Positions 26,922 through 35,070 are shown, numbered from the stretch's first letter. The stretch is 64,000 bases of DNA from Paludibacteraceae bacterium (GCA_024399955.1 JAKSNH010000005.1:1-64000); one strand, 5' to 3'. Numbers and translations: made by a program. The notes: generated from the sequence alone by a model not told the origin.

Positions 26922-28118
26922 TTATTTCAACGATACAATTCTTTTGGCAGCGGTGGCGGCGGCAGGATAGCACCCCAAGATAGAGCGTATCTCATCATAG
27001 TCCGCAAGCATCTGTTGGCGATAGGGTTCATCCGTCAGCAAGCGAGTGAGTTCAGTCACAATCTTAGCCTTGGTGAAATTGAACGCAATGAGTTCCTTAA
27101 TCACCTCGCGCGCGGGCACGATATTAACTAAGGTGAAGAAAGGTATCTTGAAAATAAACGGTTTGAGCCACCCTAACCATTTAGAACAAGCAATATAATA
27201 AACAGCCGTTTGAGGACAATTAAGCAGAGCCGTCTCCAACGTAGCAGTTCCTGAATTAACGATAGCAGCCTTAGCATGAGTGACTAACTGATAGGTATCA
27301 CGAGTGAGTTGCTCGCCCTGCAAGTAAGGAGCATAGAAAGAATCCTCGATGCCGGGGGCAGCAGCGACGGTAATGGTGGTGAGAGGTTGCAGGTGACAGG
27401 TTGCAGGTGACAGGTTGCAGGTGACAGGTTGCAGGTTGCAGGTTGCAGATTCAGCACTACGAAGGACTTCTCTTGCGGCGGCGAGCATAGTAGGTAGGCA
27501 GTGCTTGATTTCGCTGCGACGACTACCGGGGAGAAGGGCGATAATATTGGTGATTGGTGATTGCTGATTGCTGATTGCTGATTGCTGATTAATGCTTGAT
27601 GATTGGTACTCGCGGATGGAGTCCATGGTGGGATTGCCGACATACTCGCAGCAATAGCCATACTTGGCATAGAAAGTCGATTCAAAGGGGAAGATACCCA
27701 GCACCAGGTCGGACAGTCGTGCAATCTTATGAATACGGAACGTCTTCCATGCCCACACCTTAGGCGGGATATAGTAAACAATCTTCGTTTGTGGCAAGTT
27801 AGTCTTGCAGAACTGCGCTATCTTGAGATTAAAAGATGGATAGTCAATCAGCACCAGCACATCGGGACGTTCATCGAGTAATCCCTGCTCGGCAATGCGG
27901 AAATTCTCACGTATCTTCTTCAGATTAGCCAACACCGCGATGACTCCCATAAAGGCCATATTACGATAGTGCTGCAATAAACGGCAACCGGCATCACACA
28001 TTTTATCTCCACCCAAGCCCACGAACGTAGCCTCAGCGTCCTCCTGTTGCAGAGCACGTATCAGATTAGAGGCATGTAAATCGCCGGACGCCTCACCGGC
28101 AAGAAGGAAGTATTTCAT
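26922..28118 (-). CDS. lpxB: Lipid-A-disaccharide synthase LpxB with in-frame repeat inserts
   Basis: LpxB joins UDP-diacylglucosamine and lipid X to form lipid A disaccharide at the inner membrane. Family stretches include MKYFLLAGEASGDLHASNLI at the start, YYIPPKVWAWKTFRIHKI, LLPGSRRSEIKHCLP, and NSGTATLETALLNCPQ. I chose the ATG at 28118 from the family N-terminus. Two stretches are not family sequence: residues about 171-189 (INQQSAISNQQSPITN) and about 223-244 (heptapeptides CNLQPVT, CNLSPAT, CHLQPLT). Both are encoded by tandem 7-bp repeats on the DNA. The second lies between the LLPGSRRSEIKHCLP stretch and the TITVAAAPG stretch. Confidence 0.95.
   Translation of the reverse strand: MKYFLLAGEASGDLHASNLIRALQQEDAEATFVGLGGDKMCDAGCRLLQHYRNMAFMGVIAVLANLKKIRENFRIAEQGLLDERPDVLVLIDYPSFNLKIAQFCKTNLPQTKIVYYIPPKVWAWKTFRIHKIARLSDLVLGIFPFESTFYAKYGYCCEYVGNPTMDSIREYQSSSINQQSAISNQQSPITNIIALLPGSRRSEIKHCLPTMLAAAREVLRSAESATCNLQPVTCNLSPATCHLQPLTTITVAAAPGIEDSFYAPYLQGEQLTRDTYQLVTHAKAAIVNSGTATLETALLNCPQTAVYYIACSKWLGWLKPFIFKIPFFTLVNIVPAREVIKELIAFNFTKAKIVTELTRLLTDEPYRQQMLADYDEIRSILGCYPAAATAAKRIVSLK
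27385..27449 (-). repeat. Heptanucleotide array GGTTGCA/GGTGACA inside lpxB
   Basis: Nine 7-bp units in plus orientation alternate between GGTTGCA and GGTGACA. On the coding (minus) strand the units TGCAACC and TGTCACC are free of stops in all three frames, so the array translates as heptapeptide repeats. Confidence 0.9.
27550..27605 (-). repeat. Heptanucleotide array TGATTGC inside lpxB
   Basis: Eight units in plus orientation, mostly TGATTGC with TGATTGG at both ends. On the coding strand they are GCAATCA, stop-free, giving NQQSAIS and NQQSPIT. Confidence 0.9.
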
Positions 28119-28152
28119 ATTGACGTTGACGTTAACGAGGACGTTGACTCTT
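28119..28152 (-). repeat. Hexanucleotide (ACGTTG-like) repeat in the spacer before lpxB
   Basis: The gap between the small membrane-protein gene and lpxB consists mostly of 6-bp units, ACGTTG, ACGTTA, ACGAGG. If translated in frame it would give VNVLVNVNVN before the family start, so it is more likely noncoding. Confidence 0.7.
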
Positions 28153-28428
28153 TTATAGTGTGAAACCGATTGCGGCAATCATGAAGGGAAACGCCCCCAG
28201 CAAGACGCCTTTACTTAAGTTCCATGTATTGGTTGTATAGAAAACAAAAATCAATGCCAGATTAGGGAAGACACTTAATAAACATAGTTTGGAGAAAGTT
28301 GGAAAAGCCGCCTTACCCACTTCCAATAAGAACCATAGATGGAAGTGCGATAAATAAACCGCAATAAAAGTGAGAGGCAATAAGAGTCCAATCACTGCAC
28401 CAATCCAATATTTATCGAAGCGCTGCAT
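28153..28428 (-). CDS. Small membrane protein of unknown function (surE-lpxB gene pair linker)
   Basis: A 91-residue hydrophobic protein with three predicted membrane segments (about residues 10-30, 47-64 and 72-90). I do not recognise the family. It overlaps the end of surE by 17 bp on the same strand and precedes lpxB, so the three genes are likely cotranscribed. Its position suggests an envelope role, but that is inference only. Confidence 0.75.
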   Translation of the reverse strand: MQRFDKYWIGAVIGLLLPLTFIAVYLSHFHLWFLLEVGKAAFPTFSKLCLLSVFPNLALIFVFYTTNTWNLSKGVLLGAFPFMIAAIGFTL

Positions 28429-29197
28429 ATAAGGTCATATCAATCGTGCAAGGCTGAATGGATAATAATCCATGCTCCAATGCATAATTATCTGTATCCT
28501 CCGCATCCGGTTCATCATTCACCATATAGCCGGATAACGTATAAGCCGTTTCACCATTGTCCATCGTAAACGGTTTCATCTCTTTCTCCCAATGCGCCTT
28601 CCCTTGTCTTGTCCAACGAACGCCCTGAATAGGTCCCTTGGGAGCGTTGACGTTGAGAATAGTGATGGTGTTGACAGGTGACAGGTGACAGGTGACAGGT
28701 GGCAGGTGACAGGTGACAGTATCGGAGAGGATGGTGTCGATGTGGGGGTCCATGAAGGAGAAGTCGGCATCGGCACTTAAATCGTCAATCGAGAAGCCAA
28801 TGGCCGGAATACCATGTTCTCCTGCCACAAAGCATGCACCCATCGTGCCGGAATAAATGAGATTGATGCCGGCATTGGAACCATGATTGATACCACTCAC
28901 CACCAAATCAATCTTAGAAGCATCACCATTGAAGAGCACATTGATTGCCAACTTGACGCAGTCGCTGGGGGTACCGTTGGTGATGTAAACATCCAAGGAT
29001 GGAGAGTTGAGCGTTGAGAGTTGAGAGTTTATTTTACGCAGGGTAATCGGCTGAGTCACCGTAATGGCATTACTCATGCCACTTCGTGGACCGTCAGGCA
29101 CAACCACCGTGACATGCCCTAATGGAAGCAAGTGCGGAAGCAAGGTCATCAAGCCCTTTGAGCCCCATCCGTCATCGTTGGTAAGGAGGATATTCAT
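28412..29197 (-). CDS. surE: 5'/3'-nucleotidase SurE with in-frame repeat inserts
   Basis: SurE is a metal-dependent phosphatase acting on nucleoside monophosphates and possibly polyphosphate. MNILLTNDDGWGSKGL carries the DD metal-binding pair, and VSGINHGSNAGINLIYSGTMGA is the second family block. Two stretches are encoded by tandem repeats: residues about 56-65 (NSQLSTLNS) and about 159-175 (the array at 28672-28720, TCHLPPV and TCHLSPV). Both break otherwise typical sequence between conserved blocks. The predicted protein is 261 residues, close to the family length. Confidence 0.95.
   Translation of the reverse strand: MNILLTNDDGWGSKGLMTLLPHLLPLGHVTVVVPDGPRSGMSNAITVTQPITLRKINSQLSTLNSPSLDVYITNGTPSDCVKLAINVLFNGDASKIDLVVSGINHGSNAGINLIYSGTMGACFVAGEHGIPAIGFSIDDLSADADFSFMDPHIDTILSDTVTCHLPPVTCHLSPVNTITILNVNAPKGPIQGVRWTRQGKAHWEKEMKPFTMDNGETAYTLSGYMVNDEPDAEDTDNYALEHGLLSIQPCTIDMTLYAALR
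28672..28720 (-). repeat. Heptanucleotide array TGACAGG inside surE
   Basis: Seven 7-bp units: TGACAGG in five of them, with TGGCAGG at position 5 and TGACAGT last. On the coding strand these are CCTGTCA, stop-free in all frames. Confidence 0.9.
29002..29029 (-). repeat. Heptanucleotide array GAGAGTT inside surE
   Basis: Four units, GAGAGTT, GAGCGTT, GAGAGTT, GAGAGTT. On the coding strand the unit AACTCTC is stop-free and encodes NSQLSTLNS. Confidence 0.75.
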
Positions 29198-29222
29198 TGG
29201 TGTTTCGTGTTTCGTGTTTAGT
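29198..29222 (-). repeat. Short GTGTTTC-type array between surE and glmM
   Basis: Three 7-bp units (GTGTTTC, GTGTTTC, GTGTTTA) fill the 20-bp gap and the last few bases of the glmM stop region. Confidence 0.6.
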
Positions 29223-30588
29223 GTATCTTATCCATGATGCGGTGGGCGAGTTCATTGGCTTTATCCATAGTCTCCGCCTCGCTATACACACGGATGATAG
29301 GTTCGGTATTGCTCTTTCTCAGATGCACCCACCCTTCGGCAAAGTCAATCTTAACACCATCTTTATCATTGACACGTTCGTTCTTGTATGTTTCCTTAAT
29401 CGACGCTAAGATAGCATCGACATCAGTAGTTGGAGTGAGGTCGATACGATTCTTGGATATACAATAATTCGGGAAGGTCTTGCGCAGTTCGCTCACCTTC
29501 ATATTCTTCTCGCACAAGGAACTGAGAAACAACGCTATTCCTACCAGTGCATCACGTCCATAATGGGCAGCAGGATAGATAACCCCGCCATTTCCTTCGC
29601 CACCAATGACAGCGTTGGTGTTCTTCATCTCGGTAACGACATTCACTTCCCCTACAGCCGAAGCCGTATAGACACCACCATGCATACGAGTGACATCACT
29701 TAAAGCACGCGTGGAAGACATATTAGAGCAGGTATTGCCAGGCGTATGAGACAGGATATAATCCGCTACACTAACCAGCGTGTATTCTTCGCCGAACATA
29801 TCTCCATTCTCACAGATAATAGCAAGACGGTCCACATCAGGGTCAACCACAAATCCTACATCGGCTTTGCCGGAGCGCAGCAGTTCGCTTATCTGCGTGA
29901 GGTGCTGCGGCAGGGGTTCAGGATTATGTGCAAAATGACCGGTGGGCTCGCAATTGAGTTGGATGATATTGTTTACGCCCAGTGCCTTGAGGATAGCAGG
30001 GATAGCCAAGCCTCCAACGGAATTGACGCAATCGATAGCGACGGTGAAGTTCCGTTTGGCAATGGCATCGCGATTAACGAGTTGCAGGTCCAGCACTTTC
30101 TGAACGTGATAGGGCAGATAGTCTTTCTCCACCATTGTACCTAATTGGTCCACTTCGGCAAACACAAAGTCCTCTTTCTCGGCAATAGCAAGCACTTCTT
30201 TTCCTTCGGCATCGTTTAAGAACTCGCCTTTCTCGTTCAGCAGCTTAAGTGCATTCCACTGTTTAGGATTATGGCTGGCAGTAAGGATGATACCTCCGGC
30301 AGCCTGTTCACCGGTAACCGCCACTTCGGTAGTAGGCGTGGAAGCCAAACCTATATTCACCACATTATATCCCATACCCATCAGTGTGCCACTAACCAGC
30401 AGATTGACCATCGATCCGGATATCCGTGCATCACGTCCCACAACGATGGTGTTATTATTAGGTAGCATAGCTCGACGTTGCGTAGCATACGCTGCAGTAA
30501 ATCGAACGATATCCACCGGATTTAATCCTTCTCCAACGCGTCCACCTATCGTGCCGCGAATACCGGAAATACTCTTAACTAAACTCAT
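29218..30588 (-). CDS. glmM: Phosphoglucosamine mutase GlmM
   Basis: A 456-residue alpha-D-phosphohexomutase. GlmM interconverts glucosamine-6-P and glucosamine-1-P for UDP-GlcNAc synthesis, which feeds both peptidoglycan and lipid A. The phosphoserine loop TASHNPKQW has Ser105, the metal loop is DPDVDRLAI, the sugar loop GGEGNGGVI and the phosphate loop RKSNTEPIIRVYSE. Bacteroidota GlmM proteins have this length. The gene lies upstream of surE and lpxB and ends 20 bp before the surE start, with two lipoprotein genes preceding it. Confidence 0.93.
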   Translation of the reverse strand: MSLVKSISGIRGTIGGRVGEGLNPVDIVRFTAAYATQRRAMLPNNNTIVVGRDARISGSMVNLLVSGTLMGMGYNVVNIGLASTPTTEVAVTGEQAAGGIILTASHNPKQWNALKLLNEKGEFLNDAEGKEVLAIAEKEDFVFAEVDQLGTMVEKDYLPYHVQKVLDLQLVNRDAIAKRNFTVAIDCVNSVGGLAIPAILKALGVNNIIQLNCEPTGHFAHNPEPLPQHLTQISELLRSGKADVGFVVDPDVDRLAIICENGDMFGEEYTLVSVADYILSHTPGNTCSNMSSTRALSDVTRMHGGVYTASAVGEVNVVTEMKNTNAVIGGEGNGGVIYPAAHYGRDALVGIALFLSSLCEKNMKVSELRKTFPNYCISKNRIDLTPTTDVDAILASIKETYKNERVNDKDGVKIDFAEGWVHLRKSNTEPIIRVYSEAETMDKANELAHRIMDKIH

Positions 30589-30591
30589 ATC

Positions 30592-31134
30592 TTAGTGATT
30601 TTTAATTTTAAACTTCAATTCATAGCCGTAGGGGGTTACGGAACTATTATCTTCGACAAAGCCCAACTTACTGGGGCAAATCAAGTAGCAATGGCCTCCA
30701 CTATATTTCATCGTCTGTATCGCCAATGTCCATCCTGCGCAATAGAATTGGTCGGTTGCATTGCCCAATTGGAATTCGATGGGTGCTCCCCCATCGTCCG
30801 TCGTCCAATAGCGGATAGTGTCCGAATAGGATTTCAGGGAATATTTCTTGTAGCGCAAGACAATCTTGTCACCTAATTCGGCAGGTTTGGAAGTGCTGTC
30901 CATCTCATCGGTGATAATATGAATATAGATATTATCATACTCAGGGATGGCATAATAGTCTTTTTCTCCCCACACTTCTGGCATCTCGTCTAAAACACGA
31001 ATACCCTGACTGGAGATATAGTCTTTGATTTGTTTCTTTTCTTTTTTGAGCAACTTAGAGTAGGTGGTACCTTTGCAGCCCACCAAAGCTATTGCCAAGA
31101 AGCACGCACCAATAATCCACAATCGTTTCATCAT
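30592..31134 (-). CDS. DUF4827 lipoprotein (FKBP-like fold)
   Basis: A 180-residue lipoprotein with a lipobox near residue 20 (ALVGCKGT). The body matches DUF4827, a Bacteroidota family related to FKBP-type peptidyl-prolyl isomerases. Features are KKQIKDYISSQGIRVLDEMP near the N-terminus, KIVLRYKKYSL and IEFQLGNATDQFYCAGWTLA, and the end LICPSKLGFVEDNSSVTPYGYELKFKI. The gene starts 1 bp after the FKBP-like gene and ends 3 bp before glmM. Function is unknown; a periplasmic folding role is plausible. Confidence 0.85.
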   Translation of the reverse strand: MMKRLWIIGACFLAIALVGCKGTTYSKLLKKEKKQIKDYISSQGIRVLDEMPEVWGEKDYYAIPEYDNIYIHIITDEMDSTSKPAELGDKIVLRYKKYSLKSYSDTIRYWTTDDGGAPIEFQLGNATDQFYCAGWTLAIQTMKYSGGHCYLICPSKLGFVEDNSSVTPYGYELKFKIKNH

Positions 31135-31135
31135 T

Positions 31136-31633
31136 TTATGGAAGCACTTTTAATTCTATTCTTAAATTGGTATATGGTAGCACTTGATTACTACCTAAAC
31201 TGCCGTAAGCCAAATACCACGGCACAATCATACTCACGCTATCGTTTTTATACAAGGATGGCAGCACCATTTTGATGGCTTGTATATCATCCACTTTATC
31301 CAAGGTGGTATGTCCCTGATGATTAGCAATCAAACTATCCTCCAACGTATATAACGTAGCCTCGTACGAGATAAACTCTCCCTCTTGCCACGTACTATCC
31401 TGATTATGCACCCCGCGAATCCAGTAATTATCCTCGGTCATCACATAGCCTTGTTGAGCATAACGGGTGAGCAGCAGATCGGCCTCGTTCGCCATTTTCT
31501 GGTTAAAAGCCAAAGCATTAACCACGGCTGTATCCACGGTGGCTGAACCATGAAAGACCGGCCGTTGTGGCGCAGTAGGTTTGCATCCTGCACAAAGAAT
31601 GATTATAAATATGACCAGCAGGCTATTTCTCAT
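31136..31633 (-). CDS. FKBP-type peptidyl-prolyl isomerase-like lipoprotein
   Basis: A protein of about 165 residues. From the ATG at 31633 there is a clear lipoprotein signal ([19 protein letters not shown]). The later part has FKBP features: an '[18 protein letters not shown]' strand pair and the end [30 protein letters not shown], corresponding to the F-W-Y binding pocket region and C-terminal strand. The gene overlaps rfbA by 11 bp and precedes DUF4827, which forms a related pair. Confidence 0.85.
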   Translation of the reverse strand: MRNSLLVIFIIILCAGCKPTAPQRPVFHGSATVDTAVVNALAFNQKMANEADLLLTRYAQQGYVMTEDNYWIRGVHNQDSTWQEGEFISYEATLYTLEDSLIANHQGHTTLDKVDDIQAIKMVLPSLYKNDSVSMIVPWYLAYGSLGSNQVLPYTNLRIELKVLP

Positions 31634-32501
31634 TGTCCGCCAAACGTTCCAAATAGCGTCCATAAGCTGTTTTCATTTCCTTACCTAACGCCCTTAGTTG
31701 GTCGGTAGTAATCCAGCCATTGCGCCATGCTATCTCTTCGATACAGGCCACATAGAAGCCCTGACGATTCTGGATGGTAGCAATGAAATTACCTGCCTCA
31801 AGCAAACTATCGCAGTTACCGGTATCCAGCCATGCAAAACCACGGCTGAAGAGTTTCACTTTAAGTGTTCCTTCCTGAAGGTACAACTTATTGAGGTCCG
31901 TAATCTCATATTCGCCTCGAGCCGAAGGTTGCAGATTAGCGGCTTTCTCGCAAACTGTTTTGTCGTAGAAATACAAGCCCGGCACCGCATAGTTACTCTT
32001 GGGATACTCAGGTTTCTCCTCCAATGACAGCACATTACCCTGCTGGTCAAATTCCACCACGCCATAGGCTCTTGGGTCTGCCACCTCATAGCCAAAGATA
32101 CAAGCGCCATTACCATGTTCCACTTGTTCAACAGCTTCGCGCAATATGCCGCTGAAGTTATGGCCATAGAACATATTATCGCCTAAGATCAAGCATCCAG
32201 GTTCGCCATTCAAGAACTCAGCACCTAACACAAAAGCCTGGGCGAGGCCATTAGGAACCAATTGCACCTTGTAACTCAGACGTGCACCAATGCGACTACC
32301 ATCTCCCAACAATTCCTCAAACATAGGTAAATCGCGCGGTGTAGAAATAATCAGTATATCGCGAATACCCGCTAAGAGCAGGCTGGACAATGGGTAATAA
32401 ATCATCGGTTTATCATATACCGGCATAATCTGCTTACTAATAGCCTTACTGAGGGGATACAACCTGGTTGCAGAACCTCCTGCGAGAATAATTCCTTTCA
32501 T
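31623..32501 (-). CDS. rfbA: Glucose-1-phosphate thymidylyltransferase RfbA
   Basis: Makes dTDP-glucose from glucose-1-P and dTTP, the first step to dTDP-L-rhamnose and other deoxysugars. The start [17 protein letters not shown] and then [18 protein letters not shown] are diagnostic, as is [14 protein letters not shown] use the ATG at 32501; seven extra upstream codons come from the promoter region. Genes rfbB, rfbC and rfbD are not in the window, so the rest of the pathway must be elsewhere. It shares a palindromic promoter region with thiL. Confidence 0.95.
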   Translation of the reverse strand: MKGIILAGGSATRLYPLSKAISKQIMPVYDKPMIYYPLSSLLLAGIRDILIISTPRDLPMFEELLGDGSRIGARLSYKVQLVPNGLAQAFVLGAEFLNGEPGCLILGDNMFYGHNFSGILREAVEQVEHGNGACIFGYEVADPRAYGVVEFDQQGNVLSLEEKPEYPKSNYAVPGLYFYDKTVCEKAANLQPSARGEYEITDLNKLYLQEGTLKVKLFSRGFAWLDTGNCDSLLEAGNFIATIQNRQGFYVACIEEIAWRNGWITTDQLRALGKEMKTAYGRYLERLADNEK

Positions 32502-32519
32502 TTTGTCTAAATTTTTGCG

Positions 32520-32567
32520 CAAAGATACTAAATTATTTGCATATATGCAAAATTTTTTGTATTTTTG
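32520..32567. promoter_or_regulatory. Divergent rfbA/thiL promoters sharing a palindrome
   Basis: The palindrome TTTGCATATATGCAAA (32536-32551) supplies the -33 element in both directions. The -7 elements are TATTTTTG (32560-32567, plus, thiL) and TATCTTTG on the minus strand (32520-32527, rfbA). Confidence 0.65.
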
Positions 32568-32586
32568 CGGTCAAAATATATCTTTT

Positions 32587-33624
32587 ATGGCAAGAACAGA
32601 GATTTCCACACTGGGAGAGTTTGGTTTAATACGTCATTTAACCGATAAACTTCCCTTACAGCAACCATCTACTAAGAAAGGCATTGGCGACGATGCCGCA
32701 GTTATGCAATTTGGCAGCAAACGAACCTTGATGACTACCGATCTTCTCTTAGAAGGTATTCATTTTAATTTAGAGTATGTGCCCCTCAAGCACCTTGGTT
32801 ACAAGGCAGTGGCTGTCAACCTATCGGACATCTATGCCATGAATGGCACACCGACACAGATTACCGTCTCTTTAGGTGTTTCTGCACGATTTAGCGTGGA
32901 AGACCTTGAAGAACTATACGCAGGCATGCGCCTTGCGTGCGAAAAATATAAGGTAGATCTGGTAGGCGGAGACACCTCGGCCAGCATGACCGGTTTGACG
33001 ATCAGCATTACCTGCTTGGGAATAGCCAATGACAAGGATATCGTTTATCGCAATGGAGCTAAAGTGAATGACCTTATCTGTGTTTCCGGCAACTTAGGAA
33101 CGGCTTATATGGGATTACAACTGCTGGAGCGTGAGCGCATTGCACATTCTCATCAAGATGCTCAACCGGAAAGTATTCCTGCCTTTGAGGGCCGCGAATA
33201 TCTATTGGAACGGCAACTCAAGCCCGAACCACGTCAAGACATCATCGATAAACTGCGCGAAGCCGGTATCCGTCCCACAGCCATGATGGATATCAGTGAT
33301 GGTTTGAGCAGCGAAATCAAGCATATCTGCCATCAATCTAATGTAGGCTGTGCCATCTATGAGGATAAGATTCCTATTGATTTTGTGGCAGCCGAAGTGG
33401 CAGAAGAGATGAACCTGAATATTGTCACCTGTGCCCTGAATGGCGGCGAAGATTACGAACTACTCTTCACGTGCGACCTCAAGGATTACGAAAAATTAGT
33501 GGGCATTGAGGATGTTTATATCGTTGGTCATATCACCAAACCTGAGTTTGGCACTATGCTGATTGGACGCAATGGCGAAGAATTAGAGTTGCAAGCCCAA
33601 GGTTGGCAAGCATTCAAGAGTTAA
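32587..33624 (+). CDS. thiL: Thiamine-monophosphate kinase ThiL
   Basis: A 345-residue AIR-synthase/GHMP-like kinase that phosphorylates thiamine monophosphate to the diphosphate. EISTLGEFGLIRHLTDKL, GIGDDAAVM, the metal block TTDLLLEGIHFNLEY, LSDIYAMNGTP and LVGGDTSAS are family motifs, with MMDISDGLSSEIKHIC further on. The start at 32587 is chosen because the preceding codons overlap the promoter. It is followed by a 51-bp spacer filled with 7-bp repeats before a glycosyltransferase gene. Confidence 0.95.
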   Translation: MARTEISTLGEFGLIRHLTDKLPLQQPSTKKGIGDDAAVMQFGSKRTLMTTDLLLEGIHFNLEYVPLKHLGYKAVAVNLSDIYAMNGTPTQITVSLGVSARFSVEDLEELYAGMRLACEKYKVDLVGGDTSASMTGLTISITCLGIANDKDIVYRNGAKVNDLICVSGNLGTAYMGLQLLERERIAHSHQDAQPESIPAFEGREYLLERQLKPEPRQDIIDKLREAGIRPTAMMDISDGLSSEIKHICHQSNVGCAIYEDKIPIDFVAAEVAEEMNLNIVTCALNGGEDYELLFTCDLKDYEKLVGIEDVYIVGHITKPEFGTMLIGRNGEELELQAQGWQAFKS

Positions 33625-33675
33625 GAGTTAAGAGTTAAGAGTTAAGAATTAAGAATTAAGAGTTAAGAGTTAAGA
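33625..33675 (+). repeat. GAGTTAA/GAATTAA heptanucleotide array in the thiL-glycosyltransferase spacer
   Basis: About eight units, nearly all GAGTTAA with two GAATTAA. The array begins over the thiL stop codon and runs to the next ATG. Each unit carries a TAA stop. Confidence 0.9.
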
Positions 33676-34836
33676 ATGAATATCACCATTTTAGGCACCG
33701 CTCACCCTTATCGAGGTGGTCTTGCCACCTTTAATGAACGTCTGGCTCGGCAGTTTCAGGACGAAGGACATGATGTACAAGTCATCACTTTCACGCTGCA
33801 GTATCCCTCTTTCCTTTTCCCCGGTAAGACGCAATACACCAATGACCCTGCGCCTAAGGATTTATCCATACAACGCGCCCTTAATTCCTGCAATCCCTTC
33901 AACTGGCTTCGCCTTGGGCATCAACTGCGTCGGGAACAACCGGACCTGCTGATTTGCTGCTATTGGATGGCTTTCTTTGCTCCTGCCTATAGCACCATCT
34001 GCCGCATTGTTAAGCGCAATCACAAGACCCGTTGCATCGCCTTGGTGCATAATATGTTCGGGCATGAAAAGAGTATATTAGACAAACTCTTTGCTCCGTG
34101 TTTTGTGCGCAGTCAAGACTCCTTTGTCACCCTCAGCGATGCTGTTGCCAAAGACATCAAGGCTCTACACTCTACACTCTACACTCTAAACTCTAAACAG
34201 CAACCACAGGTTGCCGTTTCCCCCCACCCCATCTATGACCATTACGGAGAACGTATGAATAAAGAGGAGGCATGTGAGGCATTGGGATTAGATCCGACGA
34301 AGAAATATATCCTTTTCTTTGGACTTGTTCGTGCCTACAAGGGGCTGGATCTGCTCTTAGATGCTATGGAAAAGATTAAAGACACGCAACCCGATATCCG
34401 TCTGTTGGTGGCCGGCGAGTTTTACGAGAATGAAGCGACTTATTTGCAACAAATCGAACGCAATGGCATTGCGGACCGCGTTATTCTACGAAACGAATTT
34501 ATTCCGGATGCCGATTTACGCAAGTACTTCGGTGCAGCAGACCTGATTGTGCAACCCTATAAGTCCGCCACACAAAGTGGTGTCACGCAGGTTGCCTTCC
34601 ATTTTGAAAAGCCTATATTAGTGACTAATGTAGGTGGATTGGGAGAGATTGTGCATCATGGTAAGATGGGTTATGCCGTTGTGCCGGATAGTCAAGAGAT
34701 TGCTGAAAGCATCGAGGATTATTTCCGCCACAATCGTCAACCAGCCTTCACCACTTACCTCCAAAAAGAGAAAGTCAAATACGGCTGGGATAGAATGACA
34801 AAAGCCTTCCTATCGTTGCATATAAGATTTGTTTAA
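33676..34836 (+). CDS. GT4-family glycosyltransferase with a repeat-encoded insert
   Basis: A 386-residue GT-B fold glycosyltransferase of family 4. The N-terminal GTAHPYRGGLATFNERLARQ and the C-terminal FGLVRAYKGLDLLLDAM, IVQPYKSATQSGVTQVAFHFEKPILVTNVGGLGEIV are typical, the latter covering the sugar-nucleotide binding region. The sugar is unknown. Residues about 162-174 (LHSTLYTLNSKQQ) are encoded by a 7-bp array at 34163-34197, between the N- and C-terminal halves. It ends the plus-strand unit starting with thiL. Confidence 0.88.
   Translation: MNITILGTAHPYRGGLATFNERLARQFQDEGHDVQVITFTLQYPSFLFPGKTQYTNDPAPKDLSIQRALNSCNPFNWLRLGHQLRREQPDLLICCYWMAFFAPAYSTICRIVKRNHKTRCIALVHNMFGHEKSILDKLFAPCFVRSQDSFVTLSDAVAKDIKALHSTLYTLNSKQQPQVAVSPHPIYDHYGERMNKEEACEALGLDPTKKYILFFGLVRAYKGLDLLLDAMEKIKDTQPDIRLLVAGEFYENEATYLQQIERNGIADRVILRNEFIPDADLRKYFGAADLIVQPYKSATQSGVTQVAFHFEKPILVTNVGGLGEIVHHGKMGYAVVPDSQEIAESIEDYFRHNRQPAFTTYLQKEKVKYGWDRMTKAFLSLHIRFV
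34163..34197 (+). repeat. Heptanucleotide array CTCTACA inside the GT4 gene
   Basis: Five units, three CTCTACA followed by two CTCTAAA. CTCTACA is stop-free in all frames; CTCTAAA is not, but the reading frame used here avoids its TAA. Confidence 0.9.
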
Positions 34837-34886
34837 CTTTTCTTCTTTAACTACAGCCATACTATAGTTATTTGCGGAAATTTGAT

Positions 34887-34920
34887 GCAAAAAGTACTAC
34901 TTTTTTCTTAATTATGCAAA
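34887..34920 (-). promoter_or_regulatory. Promoter-like element without an obvious gene
   Basis: On the minus strand TTTGCAT (around 34914-34920) is followed by TACTTTTTGC (34887-34896), close to but not equal to the consensus. It would read into the 3' end of the glycosyltransferase gene. The rest of 34837-34967 holds nothing recognisable. Confidence 0.3.
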
Positions 34921-34967
34921 TTTTTACAGAAAAAAATACGATTATTACAAAGATTTTTATAGCAAAA

Positions 34968-35070
34968 ATCAAAAAGTAAGCATAAGGAATATACTTTTCG
35001 TGACCATTTCGGGATCACTTCGCGACCATAAACGCCCCTACTAAACCCCACCTAACCCCCGCCCAAAAAC
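34968..35070 (+). repeat. Interspersed repeat copy B
   Basis: Shares TCAAAAAGTAAGCA, GACCATTTCGGGA(C/T)CAC and CCCCACCTAACC(T/C)CCGCC with 19680-19774, in the same order but opposite orientation. It also lies just beside the 3' end of a BspA-like gene. Confidence 0.7.

Noticed and set aside
28119-28178. Earlier start for lpxB
   Set aside because: The extra 20 codons are a repeat and a random stretch; the family N-terminus begins at 28118.
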